Assembly (NCBI GenBank): GCA_024500155.1
Contig: CM044865.1
Location: 34,861,501-34,925,500, forward strand
Direction: 5' to 3'
Source of the DNA: Chenopodium formosanum
Taxonomy: Eukaryota; Streptophyta; Magnoliopsida; Caryophyllales; Amaranthaceae
DNA length: 64,000 nucleotides
Shown here: positions 56,927 to 64,000 of the stretch, one piece after another
How positions within the stretch are numbered: position 1 is the first letter of the stretch
Layout: every line of letters starts with the position of its first letter
The notes under the pieces: generated by a model
Database searches by the model: none
What the model was told of the DNA's origin: nothing
The model's input: only the letters and a program-made list of their open reading frames with translations
Made by a program: the position numbers and the translations under genes

Positions 56927-59900
56927 AACATTCAAACAAAAATTTTTGAGTCGAATGAAAGTCAAACTTATTTAAACAATGCTTTTTCAATCAAAATAAA
57001 GTTAAACACATTAAAACAAAGATTAGTGAATCAAATGAAAGTCAAACGCATTAAAACAAAGCTTTTTAAATTAAATGAATGTCAAACAAATTCAAACAAA
57101 GCATTTTGAATCAAATGAAATTTAAACACATTCAAACAAAGCTTCTTGAATTAAATGAAAGTCTTACACATTCAAACAAAGCATTTTATGTCAAATGAAA
57201 GAAAAAAAAAATTCACACAAAGCTTTTTGAATTAAATGAAAGTCTAAGAAATTCAAACAAAGCTTTTTAAATCAAATGGAAGTCAAACTCATTCAAACAA
57301 AGCTTTTTGAATAAAATGAAAGTGAAACCCATTCAAACAATGTTTTTTAATCAAATGAAAGTAAAACACATTCAAATAAAGCTGTTTGAATTAAATGAAA
57401 GTTAAACACATTCAAATAAAGCATTTTACAATTGAATGAAAGTCCAACACACGTTCAAATAAAGCTTTTTGAATCAAATGAAAGTCAAACACATTCAAAC
57501 AAAGCTCTTTAGTTGAATCAAATGAAAGTCAAACACATTCAAACAAAGCTTTTTGAATCAAATGAAAGTCAAATGCATTCAACAAAGCTTTTTCAATCAA
57601 ATGAAAGTCAAATGCATTTAACGAACTAATTGAATCAAATGAAAGTCCAACACATTCAAACAAATCTTCTTGAATCGAATGAAAGTCAAATACATTTAAT
57701 GTACTAATTGAATCTAATGAAAGTCAAACCCATTTAATCAAATCTTTTTGAATCAAATGAAAGTTAACCAAATTCAATCAAATCATTTTTAATCAAATAA
57801 AAAGTCAAGCACATTCAAACAAAGCTTTTTGAAGTAATGGACAATCAAACACATTCAAATAAAGCTTTTTGAATCAAATGAAAGCCAAACACATTCATAC
57901 AAGCTTTTTGAATCAAATGAAAGTCAAACATATTCAAACAAAGCTTTTTGAATCAAATGAAAGTCAAATATTTCCAAACAAAACTTTTTTAATCAAATGA
58001 ATCAAACACATTCAAATTAAGCTTTTTCAATCATATAAAAGTCAAAGACATTCAAACACAGATTTTTAAATAAAGAAAAGTCAAACGCATTCAAACAAAG
58101 CCTGTTGAATCTAATGAAAGTCGAACACATTCAAACAATGCTTTTTTTATCAATGAAAGTAAAATACATTTAAACAAAGGTTTTTGTATCAAATGAAAAT
58201 CAAACACATTCAAACAAAGCTTTTTGAATTAAATGATAGTTAAACACATTCAAACAAATCTTTTTAAATCCAATGAAAGTCATACACATTCAATCAAAGC
58301 GTTTTAAATCGAATGAAAGTCAAACACATTCAAAAAAGCATTTTATGTCAAATGAAAGTAAAAAAAATTCACACAAAGCTTTTTGAATTAAATGAAAGTC
58401 AAACAAATTTAAACAAAGCTTTTTGAATCAAACGATAGTCAAACACATTCAATCAAAGCGTTTTAAATCGAATGAAAGTCAAACACATTCAAAAAAGCAT
58501 TTTATGTCAAATGAAAGTCAAAAAATTCCCACTAAGCTTTTTGAATTTAATGAAAGTCAAACAAATTCAAACAAAGCTTTTTGAATCAAATGATAGTCAA
58601 ACACATCCAAACAAAACTTTAAGAATCAAATAAATTTCAGACACATTCAAATAAAGCTTTTTAAATCAAATGAAAGTGAAACACATTCAAATAAAGCTTT
58701 TAAAATCAAATGAAAGTCACACTCATTCAAACAAAGCTTTTTTAATACAATAAAAGGCAAACACATTCAAACAAAGCTTTTTGAATCAAATGAAAGTTAA
58801 AGACATTCTAACAAAGCTTTTTAAATCGAATGAAAGTCAAATGCATTTAACGAACGTATTAAATCAAATGAAAGTCAAACACATTCAAACAAAGCTTCTT
58901 GAACCGAATGAATGTCAAATGCATTTAACGTTCTAATTGAATCTAATGAAAGTCAAACACATTTAAACAAATCTTTTTGAATCAAATAAAAGTTAACCAA
59001 ATTCAATCAAATCATTTTTAATTAAATAAATATTCAAACACATTCAAACAAAGCTTTTTGAATTAAATGATGGTTAAACACATTCAAATAAAGCTTTTTG
59101 AATCAAATGGAAGTCCAAAACACTTATACAAGCTTTTTTAATTAAATGAAAGTCAAACATATTCAAACAAAACTTTTTGAATCAAATGAAAGTCAAATAT
59201 ATCCAAACAAAGCTTTTTAAATTAAATGAATCAAACACATTCAAATAAAGCTTTTACAATCAAATGAAAGTCAAAGACATTCGAACAAAGATTTTTAAAT
59301 AAAAAAAAGTCAAACACATTCAAACAATACTTTTTTTTTCTCAATCAATGTAAAATACATTTAAATAAACCTTTTTAAATCAAATGAAAATCAAACACAT
59401 TCAAACAAAACTTTTTGAATCAAATGAAAGTCAAACACATTCAAACAAATCTTTTTAAATCAAATGAAAGTCAAACACATTCAATCAAAACGTTTTGAAT
59501 CGAATGAAAGTAAAACACATTAAAAAATGCATTTTATGTCAAATGAAAGTCATAAAATTCAAACAAAACTTTTTGAATTAAATGAAAGTTAAACATATTC
59601 AAACAAATCTTTTTCAATCAAACACATTCAAACAAAGCTTTTTTAATCAAATAGAAGTGAAACACTTATGAACAAAGCTTTTAGATTTGAATGATAGTCA
59701 AATGCATTAAACAAAACTAATTGAATCAAATATAAGTGAAACAAATTCAGAAAAGCTTTTTGAATTAAATGAAATTCAACCACATTCAAACAGAGCGCTT
59801 TAAATCGAATGAACGTCAAACACACCTAAATAAATCTTTTCAAATTAAATGAAATTTAAACACATTAACAAAAATCTTTTTGAATCGAATGAAATTCAAA

Positions 59901-60978
59901 CACATTCAAACAAAGCATTTTGAAAGGAATGAAATTCAAACACATTCACATAAAGCTTTTTAAATCGAATAAAAGTGAAGGGAATTCAAACAAAGCATTT
60001 AGAATCAAATGAAAGTCAAACACATTAAAACAAGTCATTTTAAATCAAATGTAAGTCAAAACACATTCACACAAAGCGTTTTGAATCAAATGAAAGTCAA
60101 TTACATTCAAACAAAGCTTTATGAATCAAATGAAAGTCAATTACGTTTAAACAAAGCTTTTTGAATTTAATGAAAGTTAAACACATTCAAACAAAGCATT
60201 TTAAATCAAATAAATGTCAAACACATTAAACAAAGCATTTTAAATCAAATAAAAGTCAAAGAAATTCAAACAAATCTTTTTGAGTTAAATGAAAGTCAAA
60301 AAAATTCGAACAAATCTTTTTCAATCAAATAAAAGTCAAACACATTCTAACAAAACTTTTTGAATCAAATGAAAGTCAAACACATTCAAACAAAGCTTTT
60401 TTGATCAAAAGAAAGGAAAACACATTAAAAAAAAATCTTTTTAAATCAATTGAAAGTTAAATGCATTCAACAAAGCTAATTCATTCAAATGAAAATCAAA
60501 CGCATCGAAACAAAGTTGTTTGAATTAAATGAAAGTTAAACACATTCAAACAAAGATTTCACAATTTAATGAAAGTCAAACACTTTAAACAAAACTTTTT
60601 TAATAAAATGAAAAATAACACATTAAAACAAAGCTGTATGAAACAAATGAAAGTCAAACTCATTCAAACAAATCTTTTATTAATCAAATGAAAGCAAACC
60701 TATTCAAACAAAACTTTTTATATAAAATGAAAGTATAACACATAAAAACAAAGCTTTTTTATTAAAATGAAAGTTAAATGCATTTAACAATGCAAATTGA
60801 ATTAAATGAAAATCAAACACATTCAAACAAAGCTTTATTAATAAAATAAAAGACAAACACATTCACATCAAGCTTTTTGAATCAAATAAAAGTCAAAGAA
60901 ATTCAAACAAAGCTTTTTGAATCAAATGAAAGTCAAACACATTTAAACAAAGCTTTTTGAATCGAATAGAAGTGTAAT
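56927..60978 (+). repeat. ~40-bp satellite array S5
   Basis: Forward monomers continuing the array that S4 (reversed) begins. The order of variants follows S1 from ~3190 to 8064, including the GAAGTAATGGACA monomer (57832; S1 4088) and the ACTTATGAACAAAGC monomer (59661; S1 6752). It ends at the T3 LTR with the same junction as S1 and S2. Confidence 0.95.
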
Positions 60979-61728
60979 TGTAGGGAATATTTCAAGCGTT
61001 AACCCCTAGTTTAAACCCCACTGTGATCATACACTAAAGTACGGTGGCGTCCAAAGGGAAAGAAGATAGAGCAAAAGAGTTGTCAACAAGTTGTTAAAGG
61101 AACTTGTAAACCGTTCTCGAGGTGATGTTACACCCCTTAACGATCCAAGAGATCGTCAACTCCATAAGGTCTTGAACCAAATAGGGTTCGGGGATAAAGG
61201 TACAAATCCAACCTAAAAGAGATTGAACCTTCCCTAATAATAGGCCTCTACTTTATTCTGATCGTATTCATGTGCGCTTTCTGACTAACATGCAATCAAT
61301 AAGATTAACCTAAACCTGTTTATCTATGTTGGTTGAATATTAAAGCCCAAATCCTGAGAGATATCATTGAAAGCTGCAAAGCGGCACCCCCAAAGTAATA
61401 CGTGGCATTCACTGATTGCGCAGCCAATCACATCACGCAATTCTAGGGTACAAACCCTAGAATGGGGCACGAGTCGCACCCCAATAAATACCCCAATCAT
61501 TTATGATGGGAGGGGTGGATTAAGACATTTCAACAAAAAGAGCATTTAATAGCTCCAACTTCTCTCTACTTTCTCTCTCTAGCCTTTTCCGTTTCCGATC
61601 ACTAACTTGATCGTCGGAGGCGAATATTCCGACAATCGGAATATTCGTTGTTTTTGCAGGTCGGACCGTCTCGTTGCCAGGAGAGAGCGTGACTAGTATC
61701 CAAGGAAATCCAAAAAACACTCGAAACA
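60979..61728 (+). repeat. Deleted LTR of element T3
   Basis: Same ends as T1 and T2 but only 750 bp. About 365 bases, including the whole G-box hairpin region, are missing at ~61343, where GAATATTAA joins AGCCCAAATC. The TATA-like AATAAATA remains near 61490. Confidence 0.86.
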
Positions 61729-61730
61729 TT

Positions 61731-61748
61731 TGGCGCCGTCTGTGGGGA
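61731..61748 (+). other. Primer-binding site of T3
   Basis: TGGCGCCGTCTGTGGGGA, identical to T1 and T2. Confidence 0.85.
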
Positions 61749-61760
61749 TACTTGTACGTT

Positions 61761-62715
61761 ATGGTGATCGACGGTCAGACACCTAATCCAGGCGAGGACG
61801 GACATATAGAGGATATAATCCCTACAATCCATACCAGCGATCCGCTGATTGCCACATTTCAAGAAGTTGATGACCCTCTTGTTACCGCAGATTCTCTTAA
61901 GGTCGCGCTTAACAAACTCATGAAGGAGATTGAGAGCAATGGAGCCTCTACCTCCAGGTAGTCGCCTAGGAGAGAGGAACAGAGGGCTCCAAAGAAGACA
62001 CACAGCAAAGTAGTCCATGCAACGGACGCTGGAAACACTCCCTTTCAAAGGCCGACTGGAAGGTCCCCAAGGGTACCACGGACAAATTTCTCTGATTTGT
62101 TGGCGAAAACAGTCGGCTAGGCGTAGGGGTAGGCAGCCTCGAAGAGAGGAGCCTAAGCCGTCTAGACGGTGGAAGGACGCAAGGGATTACCTTCGGCATA
62201 AGCAGCGGGAACGTGCCGCCTACTCGGACACGACCTCAACCCCAACTATGCCGAATGATTTTTCACATAATTCTCACTCCCAACATAGCAACACGGCCAT
62301 ATCCTGCAGAAGTCAGGTGGTCCGCACCCCAACTCCTATTCTAGTTGTCCATACTCCAACTCCTATTCCAGCCCAATCACTTCAATATCAACCTCCTCAG
62401 GGGTTCAATGGCTTGATGCAGCCGAATCCTTAAGTCTTCGGACAATATGGGCCTCACGAACAGGCGTACGGACCTGGCTGGACTGTTCGTGCAGCCACAA
62501 CCCATCGATTGGCAGATGCGCCTACTGACTCTAGGAGATAAACCACCTCCGTTTTCACAAGATGTTTTAACTGCCCCTCAGCCGCCAAAGGTGAATAGTG
62601 TATTTGTGGGAGCCTATGATGGTACGGGCAACCGAGAAGAACACATCACCTCGTACAGGAACCTGATGTACCTGCAAAGTTTAGATGATGCTACTTGGTG
62701 CAAATGCTTTCCGGC
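61761..62715 (+). pseudogene. Broken gag of T3
   Basis: The ATG at 61761 matches 9213 in T1. A TAG at 61959-61961 stands where T2 has CAG. Relative to T1 a two-base deletion near 62108 changes frame, a TAA at 62431-62433 stands where T1 has CAA, and a further deletion near 62470 changes frame again. It retains the Trp codon (TGG at ~62696) that is TAG in T1. The capsid part VGAYDGTGNREEHI is present, but the sequence is cut at GCTTTCCGGC (62706-62715), where it passes into the D LTR. Confidence 0.8.
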
Positions 62716-64000
62716 TTATCTACTTGGTGCAAATGCTACTTAATAGTTTTTAGTAGTTTTTAGTTTATTTTTGTAGTTTTAGTTAATAATTTCCCGCTTC
62801 TCTCATTTTATTTATTTTATTGTCTTTTAGTTTCTAGTTTGTTTTATTTTATTTTATTTTATTTTATTTTATTTTATTATTTATTCAGTTTTAGCTTTTT
62901 ATTTTACATTATTTATCTTATCTTATTTTATTTTATTTATCTTATTTTATTTTATTTTATTTTATTTTATCTTTTAAAAATCCCCTCGTGTTGTTTTTGG
63001 TTCTAGGTGTTTTTGGGTCCGTGGTCGATAGGGTTCAAGGTCTGAGGTTTGAGGCACCCAAACCACCAGCTCCACCACTGCTTTCCCCCAATTCACCAAC
63101 TGCAACCCACAACAACAATTACCACCTCCAATCACCAAACAACCACCAGCAACCACCTTCTCACTCCCACACTTCAGCCCCCTTCACCGCACATCAACAA
63201 CAACCACCTGCTCCACCTCTCCTACACCACAACTCAACCTAATGCCCTGCTCCCATAAACCGCACCTCTCACCAGCCACAACTACAACCACCAGCACCTC
63301 ACCTCCAATACACCAACACCCAGCAACCCCTGCTCCCTAAAGCAACAGCCGCACACCACCACTTTCAGCCACAACCAAACCAACACCACCAACATCACCA
63401 AACAACACCAACAGCCTCCACAGCCACGCAAAACCAACCTCAATTCACCAAACCACCACCAAAATCGCAACCAATCCCCTGCTCCCATAAACCGCAACCA
63501 ACACCACCTATCAGCCCACCAGAACCGCACCAACACTCCACTCCAATCAAGAACGACCTCCGTTAGCCACCAATCAACCACCAACCTGAATTCACCAAAC
63601 CACCTGAACCACGCCCTTCCCCTGTTTCCACTCGCAACAACAACAATCAGCAACCAATTCTCCACCTCACCTCCAACTCACCTCAAATTTATCTCCATTC
63701 ACCACCTCCAACCAAACCCATGCAAACACTAGCCACCAATCAGAGAAGTCGCTTCAATTGAACCTCCAAATTCGCCCAAATCAGCATCTGTAGCAACCCA
63801 GACCACCGCGGCCGCGCAGCCCTGTCAGAAAGCGCGCAATTGTAATCCAAAATCATAGTCGAGGCAGTAGCTTTACGCGACTTGCTGTGCGACTTCTTTG
63901 CGGGCGCGCAATTGTGGGTCAATCACGAGCTTTTCACGTGATTTTTAATGAAAATCGGACGGCTGCGATGTGAGGATGCTTGATGATGATTTTCGATGAA
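62716..64000 (+). repeat. D LTR remnant of the third unit, truncated by window
   Basis: After ~28 bases of filler that repeat TACTTGGTGCAAATGCTACT, the sequence follows the D LTR from about 10930. It shows an expanded (ATTTT)n tract at ~62840-62965, the G-depleted A/C-rich block at ~63045-63790, and the CpG-rich words before TGATTTTTAATGAAAATCGG. Frames over it (for example 62988-63242 and 63282-63665) are low-complexity artefacts. It continues past the window end. Confidence 0.85.

Noticed and set aside
1..64000. A host defence system, biosynthetic cluster or other novel gene system
   Set aside because: No non-transposon protein domain is visible anywhere. The notable content is structural (macro-unit, nested insertions, inversion, LTR motifs).

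Overview
This window looks like heterochromatic DNA of a flowering plant. Everything recognisable is satellite repeat or LTR retrotransposon: Ty3/gypsy gag-pol of Athila type, a second gypsy gag of Tat/Ogre-like type, and a gag-only non-autonomous family. The LTRs carry plant-style TATA boxes and the primer-binding sites start TGGCGCC. I found no host gene, rRNA, tRNA gene or CRISPR array. The species cannot be named from this sequence.

Layout: an AT-rich ~40-bp satellite forms arrays at 1-8064, 14062-22009, 23811-24123, 38408-41825 (inverted) and 56927-60978. Three arrays run through the same junction into the same LTR (T1 8065, T2 22010, T3 60979), followed by a primer-binding site and a broken gag. 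T1 and T3 gags then run into the LTR of another family (D). The underlying unit is therefore ~14 kb of satellite + T LTR/gag + D fragment, repeated in tandem; two units are nearly whole and a third begins.

Into the second unit came a ~14.7-kb Athila-like element (C), read right to left, with target duplication CAATG. C is now in two pieces: 24124-31055 (3' LTR, 3' noncoding, Athila ORF-1-like gene, GC-rich tandem repeat) and 41826-49636 (5' LTR, gag, protease, RT/RNase H, integrase). A ~7.35-kb gag-only element (A, 31056-38407, +) inserted in C, and its sister B (49637-56926, -) inserted in the satellite.

The flanking target duplications of A and B are swapped: CGGGG lies left of A and, in complement, left of B; ATGTT lies right of A and, in complement, right of B. 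The simplest explanation is that recombination between the inverted copies A and B flipped the 11.2 kb between them (38408-49636). Flipping it back restores C, the satellite array and both target duplications.

No reading frame here is an obviously intact autonomous gene. The 580-codon ORF of element A is the only long uninterrupted retroelement frame. C's genes carry a few nonsense codons and single-base frameshifts, and most nonsense codons fit C-to-T (or G-to-A) change, as expected of methylated silent DNA.
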